From assembly GCA_963795415.1 (NCBI GenBank), contig CAWCHQ010000001.1, positions 2,666,001-2,730,000 on the forward strand: a stretch of DNA of 64,000 nucleotides. Direction: 5' to 3'. The translations under genes were made by a program, and so were the position numbers. Each line of letters starts with the position of its first letter. Position 1 is the stretch's first letter. This document shows positions 37,250 through 45,962 of the stretch, piece after piece. The stretch comes from CAVSUZ01 sp963795415. GTDB lineage: Bacteria; Pseudomonadota; Alphaproteobacteria; Acetobacterales; Acetobacteraceae. The notes below the pieces were generated by a model. The model searched no databases. It was not told the DNA's origin and saw only the letters and a program-made list of their open reading frames with translations.

Positions 37250-37500
37250 GCGGGAACCTCCTGCCCGGCAACGTGCTTGCCGGCGATGGTTCGCGCAAGC
37301 CCGGTTTCATGCAGGGCAGCGCGTCCGGGGTGACGCGGCTTTGAGGCATGTGTGGTGCCACACCGATTGGGGTGCCGGTAGTGACTTTCAGAGAGGTTGA
37401 TACGTTACTTTCGTGTCTGAGTATCGACATCGCGACGAAGGACGGCCGCCCCGCTACTCACGCTTTCATGCGACCGGTCGAATGCGCCCGAAAGAGGATA

Positions 37501-37788
37501 TCATGGACTTGATCGCCAGTTCTCGGAGCCTCGGGGTGCGCGGGCGCCACGCAACAAGCCTTCGGTCCTCAGGTCCTCGTCGATGTCGGGCCAATGGATG
37601 CCGTACCCACCGCTAGCGATCTCCCAGCGGGACCGCTGTGCGGCTGTCGCTCTCGCCAACCGTGGATACCACGTAAGTGGCACGGAAATGTTCCGGCCAT
37701 CCATCAGGGCAACGGATAGTTCGTCATCGGTGACCGAGACCGTCCGCACCCTGATATCAGTGGTCTCCACGTGTGCCGAAGAAGTCAT
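37501..37788 (-). CDS. DUF2442 domain protein
   Basis: A 95-residue protein with the DUF2442 core DDELSVALMDGRNISVPLTW and YPRLARATAAQRSRWEIASG, then GIHWPDIDEDLRTEGLL. It overlaps the DUF4160 gene by 32 bp. DUF4160-DUF2442 pairs recur as small mobile modules in many bacteria and have been suggested to be toxin-antitoxin-like; that is unproven. Confidence 0.75.
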   Translation of the reverse strand: MTSSAHVETTDIRVRTVSVTDDELSVALMDGRNISVPLTWYPRLARATAAQRSRWEIASGGYGIHWPDIDEDLRTEGLLRGARAPRGSENWRSSP

Positions 37789-38005
37789 GCCATGCCTCCA
37801 GAAGCCGCGTTTGATGTGCCTTGACCAGCCGTAGCACATCGCCGAGTTCCTTGGCTGAGGACCCGGCGTTACTCGCCAAATCCACTTCGTCGAGCCAAAC
37901 CTTGGCCGACGCGCCACTGCGGTCAACGTGAACGTGCGGCGGCTCGTGCGGCTCGTGGCTATAGAAATAGAAACGGAACCCGGCAACGCGAAGGACGTTC
38001 GGCAT
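37757..38005 (-). CDS. DUF4160 domain protein
   Basis: An 82-residue protein: FRFYFYSHEPHEPPHVHVDR followed by AKVWLDEVDLASNAG and LRLVKAHQTRLLEAWHDFFG is a complete DUF4160 domain. ATG 38005 gives the family start (MPNVLRVAGF). It is the upstream member of the DUF4160/DUF2442 pair. Confidence 0.78.
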   Translation of the reverse strand: MPNVLRVAGFRFYFYSHEPHEPPHVHVDRSGASAKVWLDEVDLASNAGSSAKELGDVLRLVKAHQTRLLEAWHDFFGTRGDH

Positions 38006-38133
38006 TGTTGCCTTTCCTGTGCCGATGTGGCTTCGCCAGACGGCGTCTCGTGTGCATCGGGTTGTCGGAAGTGGGTTGTCCCAAGGCGGCCTGACGCAGC
38101 TTACTAGCGGACTTGCTGAACGTGATTGACGCC

Positions 38134-38994
38134 TCACAACCGCGGCCGTCCGAGCAATTGGGCGGGCAGGCTTAGCCCGTCCGCAAGCGGAATCGGCTCG
38201 ATCCCGAGCTCCCGGCGCATGGGGCCGATATCGAACGCCTTATCCTCCAGCAGACGCCGTAGCTCAGGCCGATCGACGCGAGGCAGGCCGGGGATCAGCG
38301 GGGCGAGGCGCGCGAGGGCCATTACGACAGGGGCGGGTACCCCGATGACCGGACGCCGAATACCAATGGCTTGCGCGATCGCGCGAACGAAGTCCGCGTA
38401 GGCGATGGGTTCCGGTCCAGCGATGACGATGCTCTCTGGGCCGGTCCAGTCGCGCGCCAGGGCGGCGCGGATGCAGCGCGTGACGTCATCCTGGTAGATC
38501 GGCTGGACCAGCGAGCGGCCTCCGCCGGGAAGGGGGATGAACGGCAGGCGCCGGATCAAGGCGGCGAGGCGCTGGACGTTATCCTCGCCCTGGGCGCCGT
38601 AGATCATGGTGGGGTGCAGTATGACGCCGGATCGCCTCGAGGCGAGGAAGGCGGTTTCGCCCGCAATGACGCCCATTCCGTGGTCGTCGGGCCATTTGGT
38701 GAATTTGCGGGTGCTGCCGAGGAAGATGAAGCGGGCAATTTCGGGGGCGGCTGAAAGTATGGCCGGGGCGTACCGGGCGTGGGCACAGGAGGCGATCCGG
38801 GTTGCGCCGGCGAGGGCCGCTCGCAGCGCTTCTCCCCGGGCCAGTTCCGCGACGCGGGCGGGTTCGGGGCCGGGCCAGCGGGCAGGATCGCGAATGACCG
38901 GGACAAACGGAATGCCGTCGGCGCGGAGGCTGGCACAGAGAGTCAGGCCGGAACGCCCTGAAGCACCGATGACGTAAATATCCCTTGGGATCAT
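38134..38994 (-). CDS. NAD(P)-binding atypical SDR / epimerase-like protein
   Basis: A 286-residue extended/atypical SDR (NDUFA9-like). The Rossmann motif is YVIGASGRSGLTLC at residues 7-20, followed by FIFLGSTRKFTKW and HPTMIYGAQGEDNVQRLAAL. IPLPGGGRSLVQPIYQDDVT is characteristic of NAD-dependent epimerase relatives. It overlaps the LLM gene by four bases. Substrate is unknown. Confidence 0.78.
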   Translation of the reverse strand: MIPRDIYVIGASGRSGLTLCASLRADGIPFVPVIRDPARWPGPEPARVAELARGEALRAALAGATRIASCAHARYAPAILSAAPEIARFIFLGSTRKFTKWPDDHGMGVIAGETAFLASRRSGVILHPTMIYGAQGEDNVQRLAALIRRLPFIPLPGGGRSLVQPIYQDDVTRCIRAALARDWTGPESIVIAGPEPIAYADFVRAIAQAIGIRRPVIGVPAPVVMALARLAPLIPGLPRVDRPELRRLLEDKAFDIGPMRRELGIEPIPLADGLSLPAQLLGRPRL

Positions 38995-40031
38995 GCTTCC
39001 TGCAGGGCCGGGCGGACCTGTTCAGCGAAAAGGGTCAGGCTTCCCACAGCAGTATCGTGCGGCATCGGCCCAAGGCGGAACTGCATGATGATCCCGCCGA
39101 CCCCGAGATCCCGCACTTTGGCCAGCGCCTCGGCCACAGTCGTGGGGGAGCCGCAGATCAGGGCATGCTCGATCTGGGTGTGAGCCGGCGGGGCAGAAGC
39201 GGCCTGGTGCAATCGCTGACCCGTTTCGGCATAGACGCGGTCGCGCGTCGCCCTGCGTTGCTCCTGCATCGCCTGGAAGGCGGGGACGGCGATGCGCTGG
39301 GCCTCGTCATCGGTCTCGGCGACGAAGACGTTGCGCCAGACCCAGGTCTGAGCGAGGCAGCCGGCGACATAGGCCTGGTCGTAACCGGCCTCGCGAAGGG
39401 TGCGGCGATAGGCGTCGATGCGACGGGCCGTAACCTCGCAGGACTGGACGTTCATCATGAACGGCCGGCCCTGGCGCGCGAACTCCAGCATGGAGGCCTC
39501 GCCCGAGGCGGCAAGCAGGATCGGTGGGCGCCGGGAGAACGGCCGGGGACGAAGCATGGGGATGGTGATGTCCCAGAACCGGCCGCGATGGGTGAGCGGC
39601 TCGCCGGTCCAGGCTTTGGTGAGAATTTCCTCGGCCTCTTCGAGGCGGGCCTGTGCTTCATCCGGACCAATTCCGTACCCCAGGTAGTCATAGACGTTGT
39701 ACGCGGTACCCCGTCCAAGGCCGATTATCAGCCGTCCTTTCATTAAATTATCGAGCAGGGCCATCTGCTCGGCAAAGCGGACGGGGTGGTGAAGCGACAC
39801 CTGGGCCACCGCGAAGCCGATCCGGGCGTGTTGGATGCCGGGGGCGAGGGCGGCGGCAAAGCTGACCGGATCGACATAGGCGCAGATGCCGTCGAAATGG
39901 TGCTCGGCCAGCCAGATCGCGTCGAATCCCAGGCGGTCAGTCAGGCGTGCTTCGGCAAGGGTCTCCTGGATGATCTGGCCGTCCCGGGCAGGGTCGCGGC
40001 TTTCGGGAAAGAGGAAGTTGCTGAATTTCAT
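38991..40031 (-). CDS. LLM-class flavin-dependent oxidoreductase
   Basis: A 346-residue luciferase-like monooxygenase. MKFSNFLFPESRDPARDG, RLGFDAIWLAEHHFDG, HARIGFAVAQVSLHHPVRFA and LDNLMKGRLIIGLGRGTAYN are family blocks, as is the C-terminal ICGSPTTVAEALAKVRDLGV. ATG 40031 matches the family start. It is distinct from the LLM enzyme at 3007 (low similarity beyond the fold motifs). Confidence 0.82.
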   Translation of the reverse strand: MKFSNFLFPESRDPARDGQIIQETLAEARLTDRLGFDAIWLAEHHFDGICAYVDPVSFAAALAPGIQHARIGFAVAQVSLHHPVRFAEQMALLDNLMKGRLIIGLGRGTAYNVYDYLGYGIGPDEAQARLEEAEEILTKAWTGEPLTHRGRFWDITIPMLRPRPFSRRPPILLAASGEASMLEFARQGRPFMMNVQSCEVTARRIDAYRRTLREAGYDQAYVAGCLAQTWVWRNVFVAETDDEAQRIAVPAFQAMQEQRRATRDRVYAETGQRLHQAASAPPAHTQIEHALICGSPTTVAEALAKVRDLGVGGIIMQFRLGPMPHDTAVGSLTLFAEQVRPALQEA

Positions 40032-40102
40032 GATCCGTATCCCCCGCCGTGGAGTAGCAGGGTGGTCTCCATCGCGGGCTCCGGCATGCTCGGCCGGCGG
40101 CA

Positions 40103-40286
40103 TCAGGCAGCGATAACGAGCAGACTGAGGATCGGATCATCGCTCACTGGAGAGATGGTTTCCAGCGTCATAGCGTCGCGGATCGCGACCCCATCTTCCA
40201 GCCCCAGATCAAACCCCGCCGTCTCACAGCCCGCGCGGCCAGATCCGGTCCATCAGCACGCGAAGCCCGTCCTCCGCCGAAACTTC
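40103..40286 (-). pseudogene. DUF488 fragment plus orphan coding-like tail
   Basis: Directly after the globin gene the minus strand encodes SAEDGLRVLMDRIWPRGL followed by a stop, which is the diagnostic DUF488 start (EDGxRVLVDRLWPRG). The rest of that domain is missing. In another frame GFDLGLEDGVAIRDAMTLET and SDDPILSLLVIAA run to a stop at 40103 and look protein-like but do not match DUF488. Possibly a fusion scar of two lost genes. Confidence 0.45.
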
Positions 40287-40288
40287 AC

Positions 40289-40696
40289 TCACGCCGCAAC
40301 GGCCCGCCGGGCAGGCAGCCGCTCGAACAGCCCCATACGAAGGCTCCGCGCGATCCGTTCGGCCTTCTCTCCGAAGGCAGCGGCCGCTTCCGGCGTGAAC
40401 AGGTCAGAGCAGGTGGCGTGAAACAGCGCCAGCCAGCGGTCGAACATCGGCGGGGCGATGTCCGGCAGGCGCAGATGCGCCGAGAAGGGATCGCCATGAT
40501 ACGACCCGGTGCGCATCATCACCGACAACCAGAAAGCGGTCAGGCGAGCGAAATGCGCCTCCCACGCCGGTTCAGTCTCCCCGATCGCACGGGAGAACAC
40601 TGGCCCGAGCACCGAATCCCGGCGGACGCGGCCGTAAAATTCTCGGACCAGGCGGCTGATGGACGTTTCGGAGATCTCAGACGTCGGGTCCGGCAT
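40289..40696 (-). CDS. Group III truncated haemoglobin-like protein
   Basis: A 135-residue globin-fold protein. ISRLVREFYGRVRRDSVLGP, AHFARLTAFWLSVMMRTGSY and HGDPFSAHLRLPDIAPPMFD followed by RWLALFHATC match the P-type/group III truncated globins (proximal-His region HLRLP). Such proteins bind O2 or NO. It is divergent from an NsrR-like NO sensor, so a role in nitric oxide detoxification is likely. The start could be ATG 40732 instead. Confidence 0.75.
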   Translation of the reverse strand: MPDPTSEISETSISRLVREFYGRVRRDSVLGPVFSRAIGETEPAWEAHFARLTAFWLSVMMRTGSYHGDPFSAHLRLPDIAPPMFDRWLALFHATCSDLFTPEAAAAFGEKAERIARSLRMGLFERLPARRAVAA

Positions 40697-40762
40697 GAAG
40701 CGGCGCTCGCATAAGATGGACGTGGGAGGCATGTTATCGGCCACTGGTGCAAAAGCAAGATC

Positions 40763-40777
40763 AGAAGTACATGTTCT
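40763..40777. promoter_or_regulatory. Candidate NsrR-type operator
   Basis: AGAAGTACATGTTCT, with AGAA/TTCT arms around a 7-bp core, lies between the globin and the Rrf2 regulator and ends 3 bp before the regulator GTG. Location in the shared divergent promoter region fits control of both genes. The match to a known NsrR consensus is loose. Confidence 0.35.
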
Positions 40778-40780
40778 AGT

Positions 40781-41239
40781 GTGCGCCTCACCCTCTACAC
40801 CGACTACGCCCTGCGGCTGCTGATTTATCTGGCCGCAACCGACCGGCCAAGCCGGTCCACAATAGCCCAGGTTGCGGCGACTTACGGGATCGCCAGGAAC
40901 CACCTGACCAAGGTTGCGCACGAGCTCAGCGGCGCCGGCCTTATCAAAACCACGCGCGGAAAGGGCGGGGGGCTGACGCTGGGCCGCCCCGCCGAGGCGA
41001 TAGGGCTGGGGGAGGTCGTCCGGCGAACCGAGCCGGACATGGCACTCGTGCCGTGCCTTGAACCTGTTTGCGGGGCTTGCCCGATCATTCCTGCTTGCGG
41101 ATTGAAGCACGCGCTGCAGGAAGCGCGCGCAGCCTTCCTCGCTGTGCTGGACCGCTACACCCTCGCCGATCTCACCGCCCGCCGCTCCGAGCTCCATTCC
41201 CTGCTCTGGCCAAATGATCCCGTTCCTGGCACGGGATAA
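40781..41239 (+). CDS. nsrR: Rrf2-family Fe-S regulator, NsrR-like
   Basis: A 152-residue winged-helix repressor. LTLYTDYALRLLIYLAA and IARNHLTKVAHELSGAGLIK with TTRGKGGGLTLGRP form the DNA-binding domain. Cys at 92, 97, 100 and 106 (PCLEPVCGACPIIPAC) are placed like the NsrR cluster ligands, so nitric oxide sensing is probable. It starts with GTG and is followed after 2 bp by the amine oxidase gene. Confidence 0.8.
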   Translation: MRLTLYTDYALRLLIYLAATDRPSRSTIAQVAATYGIARNHLTKVAHELSGAGLIKTTRGKGGGLTLGRPAEAIGLGEVVRRTEPDMALVPCLEPVCGACPIIPACGLKHALQEARAAFLAVLDRYTLADLTARRSELHSLLWPNDPVPGTG

Positions 41240-41241
41240 GG

Positions 41242-42504
41242 ATGCATGATTATGACGCCGTGGTCATCGGCGCGGGGGCGGCCGGCTTAGGGGCCGCGAC
41301 GGCCCTCAAGCAGGCCGGCCGCCGTGCTGTCGTGCTGGAAGCCTCGGACCGCGCCGGAGGGCGGGCGTGGACCGGTTACCCCGCAGAGCTCGGCGGCGTG
41401 TGGTTCGATATGGGCGCGGTCTGGCTGCACTCCGCTGAGCACAACCCGCTGGTTACGATTGCGCAGTCTCGCGGTGAACGTCTGCTGCGCTCCGATGAGC
41501 TGCGCAGCGAGCGCACCTTCATCGGCAATCGGCTGCTACGGGCCGAGGAACAGGCAGAGTACGATGGTGCGTGGGACCGGTTCGAGGGGGCGGCGGCTGC
41601 GCTCCTGAAGCCTGGTATGGCGGACCCACCGCTTTCTGCGGTCGCCCGAAGGATTCCCAAGGATCCCTGGGCATTGACCGTCGAAGCATTCGAGGGACCG
41701 GTGGTCTGTGCAGCCGACGCCGATGCCATGAGCCTGCGGGACTGGCAGACCAACGCCCTGACCGGCAGCAATCTGGTGCCGGAGGGCGGGATCGGAGCAT
41801 TCGTGACGCGCCTGGCGGATGGGCTTGACATCCGGTTCCGGACCCCGGCGCACCGGGTGCAATGGGGCCGGGCGGTTTCGGTGGATACTGCTGCAGGAAC
41901 CCTGCGTGCCGAATCGTGTATCGTTACAGCTTCAACTGGTGTTCTGTCGGCAGGCGCGATTACCTTCGATCCGCCGCTGCCGGTGGAAGCAGAAGAATGT
42001 CTGCACGCCTTGCCGATGGGCCTGGCAATGAAAGTCGTGCTGCGGGCCAACGGACCCGACCGGCTTGATCTCCCCCGGCACTGCTTCGTCGATTACCGCG
42101 TTGAGCGGAGCGGGGATCCGTTTATGCCGTTTCAGTGCTGGCCCTATGGCCGCGATTATGTGCAGGGCTGGATAGGCGGTGCACATGCTTGGCAACTGGC
42201 ACGCGCTGGAAAGGAAGCGGCGGTCGACTTCGCGCTGGAGCGGCTCCGAAATATATTCGGCGCGCGGGTTGACCGGCTGTTCGCCGGCGGCGCCAGGCTG
42301 GTCACGCGCTGGGATGCCGATCCGTGGATTCGTGGCGCATATGCCTACGCACGGCCAGGCTGCGCAGCCGCCCGGGCCCGCCTCGGCCGGCCACTGGCAG
42401 ATGGACGGCTGATCCTGGCTGGCGAAGCGTGCAACACACCATATGCCGGCACTCTGGCAGGCGCCTGGCTGTCGGGCCAGGAAGCCGCACGGGCGGCCGC
42501 CTGA
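41242..42504 (+). CDS. FAD-dependent flavin amine oxidase
   Basis: A 420-residue flavin monoamine oxidase/NAD(P)-binding-type protein. The dinucleotide motif VVIGAGAAGLGAATALKQAG is at residues 6-25, then EASDRAGGRAWT, and the C-terminal FAD-binding stretch is LILAGEACNTPYAGTLAGAW. Oxidises an amine to an aldehyde and H2O2; the substrate is not apparent. It shares a TGATG overlap with the S49 peptidase gene. Confidence 0.85.
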   Translation: MHDYDAVVIGAGAAGLGAATALKQAGRRAVVLEASDRAGGRAWTGYPAELGGVWFDMGAVWLHSAEHNPLVTIAQSRGERLLRSDELRSERTFIGNRLLRAEEQAEYDGAWDRFEGAAAALLKPGMADPPLSAVARRIPKDPWALTVEAFEGPVVCAADADAMSLRDWQTNALTGSNLVPEGGIGAFVTRLADGLDIRFRTPAHRVQWGRAVSVDTAAGTLRAESCIVTASTGVLSAGAITFDPPLPVEAEECLHALPMGLAMKVVLRANGPDRLDLPRHCFVDYRVERSGDPFMPFQCWPYGRDYVQGWIGGAHAWQLARAGKEAAVDFALERLRNIFGARVDRLFAGGARLVTRWDADPWIRGAYAYARPGCAAARARLGRPLADGRLILAGEACNTPYAGTLAGAWLSGQEAARAAA

Positions 42505-43298
42505 TGGCCGGCGTGCTGTTCTGGCGCAAGAAGCGCGTCAATGTCGTGGAACTGCACGGCCTGATCGCAGCGCGCCCGGGGCTGCTCAATCTGGGCGGAG
42601 TCGGCCCATTGATCGAGCGCGCGTTTTCCACCGCTCGCGGCCGGCCGGTGATCCTGCATATCGATAGTCCCGGAGGCTCTCCGGTCCAGTCCGATCTGAT
42701 CGCGGCGGCCATCCGGCGCGGGGCGGCGAAGGCCAAGGTCGAGGTGCACGCGGTGATCGGCGATGTGGGTGCTTCCGGCGGCTATTGGATCGCCTGCGCC
42801 GCGGACTGGATTCACGCGAACCCGATGAGCATCGTCGGATCGATCGGCGTTCGCGGCGGCGGCTTCGGTTTCCCTGAACTGCTTGCGCGGATCGGCGTGG
42901 AGCGCCGGCTCTACACGGCGGGAGAGAACAAGGCGCGGCTTGATCCGTTCCTTCCTGAACAAGCCGATGATGTTGCGTTTACGCAGCGTTTGCTCGACGA
43001 CCTGCACGCGCGGTTCAAGGGATGGGTACGCGAGCGGCGGGGGAGCCGGCTGACAGGCGAGGATTCCGCTATTTTTGACGGCAGCTTCATGCTGGGCGAT
43101 CAGGCGCAGGGTCTCGGGCTGATTGACGGATTTGCCGATGTTGATTTGCTGGTGCGCGAGCTGGCGGGCGAGAAGGCGCGTCCGAACGTGCTGCGGCAAC
43201 GCCGGCGCGGTCTGTTGCGGATCTTGCCTCAGATGGCCGTGGACAGTGTGCTCGACGCGCTGGAGGAGCGACGGCTGCGGATGTTGTTGCTGCCTTGA
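42504..43298 (+). CDS. S49-family signal peptide peptidase (SppA/SohB-like)
   Basis: A 264-residue serine peptidase without a clear signal peptide. VILHIDSPGGSPVQSD, catalytic S91 in GDVGASGGYWIACAAD and catalytic K143 in YTAGENKARLDPF are the Ser/Lys dyad of S49. MSIVGSIGVRGGGFGFPELL is also typical. It overlaps the amine oxidase stop by one base (TGATG). It would cleave residual signal peptides or membrane-associated substrates. Confidence 0.85.
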   Translation: MAGVLFWRKKRVNVVELHGLIAARPGLLNLGGVGPLIERAFSTARGRPVILHIDSPGGSPVQSDLIAAAIRRGAAKAKVEVHAVIGDVGASGGYWIACAADWIHANPMSIVGSIGVRGGGFGFPELLARIGVERRLYTAGENKARLDPFLPEQADDVAFTQRLLDDLHARFKGWVRERRGSRLTGEDSAIFDGSFMLGDQAQGLGLIDGFADVDLLVRELAGEKARPNVLRQRRRGLLRILPQMAVDSVLDALEERRLRMLLLP

Positions 43299-43348
43299 TG
43301 CTCTGACGCGGGAGTTATACCAACCCCGAAGAGCCACACCCACCGTCA

Positions 43349-43366
43349 TTCCCGCGCAAGCGGGAA
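43349..43366. repeat. REP-like hairpin TTCCCGC-GCAA-GCGGGAA
   Basis: A perfect 7-bp stem with a GCAA loop inside GTCATTCCCGCGCAAGCGGG, a form common among dispersed repeats of proteobacteria. The surrounding 358-bp gap (43299-43655) has no other gene. An A/T-rich stretch near 43600-43635 (TATTAT) could be a promoter for the small ORF at 43656. Confidence 0.55.
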
Positions 43367-43655
43367 GGCGCCGCGTCTGAGCGCCCCCTGGTTTTCGTCT
43401 GCACCTGTGGCACTATCAGGACGAGCCGTTTGGACATTCGCACCGGACTTCCGCACCAGCCAGGCTATTGATTCCGCCCATCGGGAAAGGTGGTCCTGAA
43501 ATCTTGCATTGTGAAACACGGCGGGGGGACTTTTTCCCGCTGGTGCTCGCACCACGGGAACCGAGAATTAACCATGAATATTCAGCCTTTGTTAGTTTCT
43601 CACGACCATGATAGCATAAGTATTATGTAAATCGCTCAAACTTGGGAGAGGTTCA

Positions 43656-43856
43656 ATGCCGACAGCAAATACTGGGACTGGTTCTATTCCAGCCGACCAT
43701 CCGGACGGACACCCAAAACATACTCCTCACAGAGGAGCCCATAACGCGCACTTGGCAATATCGCAGTCCCTCGACCTAGACACAGTTGCTAGCAAACACC
43801 CACAAGCATTAGAAGTCGCTGTAACTATAAATGCGGCGATTGCTCGAGGTGATTAA
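43656..43856 (+). CDS. Small orphan protein, 66 residues
   Basis: Unrecognised. His/Pro-rich N-terminal half (IPADHPDGHPKHTPHRGAHN) and a helical end (LDTVASKHPQALEVAVTINA). A good GGGAGAGG site precedes ATG and an AT-rich promoter-like region lies upstream. Composition is lower in GC than core genes. Function unknown. Confidence 0.5.
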   Translation: MPTANTGTGSIPADHPDGHPKHTPHRGAHNAHLAISQSLDLDTVASKHPQALEVAVTINAAIARGD

Positions 43857-43867
43857 GCTAGTTGTGT

Positions 43868-44077
43868 TCACGTGATGGAAGAACTGCAAAAACTACCGAA
43901 AGCAGAGCGAGCCGTGGCATTCAAGATATCTTCGAGCACGGGATCGCCGTTTTCAACGGAGATGAAGTCACTCATGAGCTTATTTGGTATGGCTTCTGGT
44001 GGTGTAAAGCGGGCAAACAAGATGACGCCATAGGCGGGAACAGCGCGGGCTTTTGAGCGCGGCGTCATTTCCAGCAA
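43868..44077 (-). CDS. Possible small orphan ORF, 69 residues
   Basis: The sequence MTPRSKARAVPAYGVILFAR and then EAIPNKLMSDFISVENGDPV has normal composition, but no homology is recognised and a plus-strand ORF of similar length overlaps it. It sits immediately behind (4 bp) the TPR protein stop on the same strand-side gap. Weakly supported. Confidence 0.25.
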   Translation of the reverse strand: MLEMTPRSKARAVPAYGVILFARFTPPEAIPNKLMSDFISVENGDPVLEDILNATARSAFGSFCSSSIT

Positions 44078-44080
44078 GCC

Positions 44081-45613
44081 TTATCCATGCGCGCGATGGC
44101 AGGCGGTGACGGTCCCTGCCGTGCTGCGAAGGATGCCGGTTTCCAAATTGAGGTTGATTTTTAGGCCCACAATGCCGTTCCTGATTGCGCTTGCTGGCGG
44201 CTCAGCGCGCGTAATCGTCACTTTCTGCTGCATGTCGCCATTCAATTCGGCTAATCCAGCACAACCTAGTCCAGGGCCAATACTACTAACCACAGTATTT
44301 CCAAAACGACCGTCTCGGAATTCCAAAGTGCAGCGACTGTTAATCGCGCTGGTGTTCACTTCAAACCTCATCATCCGAAGTCGCGGACTCACGGTTACGA
44401 TCGTAAGGTCACGCGAATCCCCGTTATTGCAGATAAAAGTTTGATCAGCTGCGGGCGAAGTTCGTTGATTTCCATCTGCGGGCGGGCCGACATTCAAAAG
44501 CGCCGCAGATAGTGCAGGGTCCATGCTACTGTCAAAAGCCTTAACCCACTCCGGAAATCTGTCCTTACAGTTTTCGTAATCCCGAATTGCCTTTTCCCTA
44601 TCTCCCATCTTCGCAAAAGCAACTGCACGACCGTAAAGTGCCGAGCTTTGGATCATGTCGCGCGTGGCGTCAGTGCCAGGCAATCTCTCGCCGAGATAGA
44701 TAGCGCGATCAAAATCATTGACCGCCGCTTGCGGCTGGCCGGCTGCAGTGTAGACCAATCCCCTCATTTCTACAGCCAAAGCGAAATCGGGGCGCAAGCG
44801 GATCGCCTCCGTAAGGTCGGCAAGCGCGGACGCGAGGTCGCGATGAGTGGTCCACGTGAAGCGTAGGTTACCACGAACGTAGAATGATTCGGCAAAGTCA
44901 GCGGGGACGTTCCCGAACTTGGCTTTGACGGCATCGATGAGCCGTGTGCACGTAGCTATTATTCGGTCGCCTTCCGCATCGCTTCGGACATCTGAGTTTA
45001 GTGAGCATATGCGCGCATCCGCTAGCAGGCTCTTTAATGCTCTTACCGGAAACGTAATCCACTGAAATGGAGCCGTGGTGCCACTCTCTCGGCTCATCAT
45101 ATGAATGGTTCCGTTATCAATAAATGAACCAGCTATCTGATGAAACTTGCCGTCGGTAAATAGCTGCTCTCCCACGAACTCTCGCGGGCCGGTCATCGTA
45201 ATTCTAAGCATCACCTGACCAACTTTGTAATTCGGACTATTGGAGACCGTTGCGGTTGCGGTGCCCCTGGCGGCATCTAGATTGAATCCGAATTTATCCT
45301 GACCATCATAATATTCACCACTGAAAGAGGTGGCGGAATCGGCGGATGAAGCGACTCGCTGGGCAGAACCATGTCGCGTGCCACCCATGATGGCGGTCGT
45401 GACGGCCATAACGATCAAGGCAGGCGTGATTTTGCGGTGTGGCTTCGCTGCCCTCCGCTTGCCGTGGCGGGCACCGGATGGCGGCGGCTCCTTCGGAGTC
45501 TCGGTGACCTTCGTCGGCCAGCCTCGCCAGCGGCGCGGTAGCACCTGCCCCGCATCGTCTTCGGGGCTGAAAACGAGAGGGAGTTGCCGGAACCGCCGGG
45601 TGCGTTCGGTCAT
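44081..45613 (-). CDS. Membrane-anchored TPR protein of unknown function
   Basis: A 510-residue protein. A basic cytoplasmic N-terminus of about 63 residues precedes one membrane segment (ITPALIVMAVTTAIMGG), then a domain (FSGEYYDGQDKFGFNLDAAR, GPREFVGEQLFTDGKFHQIA) and TPR-like helices (ALADLTEAIRLRPDFALAVE, AVNDFDRAIYLGERLPG, KAIRDYENCKDRFPEWV). A C-terminal beta-rich region follows (QTFICNNGDSRDLTIVTVSP). ATG 45613 was chosen, since 55 in-frame codons upstream are arginine-rich and improbable. GC is lower than the core. Function unknown; TPRs suggest protein-protein contacts. Confidence 0.6.
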   Translation of the reverse strand: MTERTRRFRQLPLVFSPEDDAGQVLPRRWRGWPTKVTETPKEPPPSGARHGKRRAAKPHRKITPALIVMAVTTAIMGGTRHGSAQRVASSADSATSFSGEYYDGQDKFGFNLDAARGTATATVSNSPNYKVGQVMLRITMTGPREFVGEQLFTDGKFHQIAGSFIDNGTIHMMSRESGTTAPFQWITFPVRALKSLLADARICSLNSDVRSDAEGDRIIATCTRLIDAVKAKFGNVPADFAESFYVRGNLRFTWTTHRDLASALADLTEAIRLRPDFALAVEMRGLVYTAAGQPQAAVNDFDRAIYLGERLPGTDATRDMIQSSALYGRAVAFAKMGDREKAIRDYENCKDRFPEWVKAFDSSMDPALSAALLNVGPPADGNQRTSPAADQTFICNNGDSRDLTIVTVSPRLRMMRFEVNTSAINSRCTLEFRDGRFGNTVVSSIGPGLGCAGLAELNGDMQQKVTITRAEPPASAIRNGIVGLKINLNLETGILRSTAGTVTACHRAHG

Positions 45614-45830
45614 GCGTCGGCTCCGTAGCTGCGGGGTAGAGGTCGGCCCACTCGGCGCCGCACCCGGTGCAGAATACCGCCGGGAACGGGCGCGCGGTGA
45701 ATGCCTCGGTGAATACCTCGGCCAAGGTCGGGCGCGGCATGATGGCACAGAATAGGCGCAGAGCGATGGCGAAGGCAAAAGCTGGCGGGAAAGTAGAAGT
45801 CGAGGGATCGGTTGCTATGCGCCGCGCGCC

Positions 45831-45962
45831 CTACGGCTGGTTTGGTCGGCAGAAAATGCAGAAGCGCCAGCAACGCTCGAAGCTGGTGCGGCTCCGTATG
45901 AGGTCGAGCTTAATCGTGGCTACATGCTCGGCACGGCGGGCCAGATAATGGTAGTTCTGCAT
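45831..45962 (-). CDS. Possible 43-residue small ORF
   Basis: ATG 45962 opens a short frame: MQNYHYLARRAEHVATIKLD followed by SFERCWRFCIFCRPNQP and stop. Two CxxC-like Cys near the end. It precedes the TPR gene on the same strand by about 220 bp. No homology is recognised, so this is weak. Confidence 0.3.
   Translation of the reverse strand: MQNYHYLARRAEHVATIKLDLIRSRTSFERCWRFCIFCRPNQP

Noticed and set aside
43862..44056. 64-codon plus-strand frame
   Set aside because: Overlaps a better-composed minus-strand ORF and lacks a ribosome site.
45315..45740. 141-codon minus-strand frame starting MPRPTLAEVFTEAF with CTGCGAEW
   Set aside because: Only the first 42 residues look protein-like; the remainder is the antiframe of the TPR gene, so a separate gene cannot be supported.
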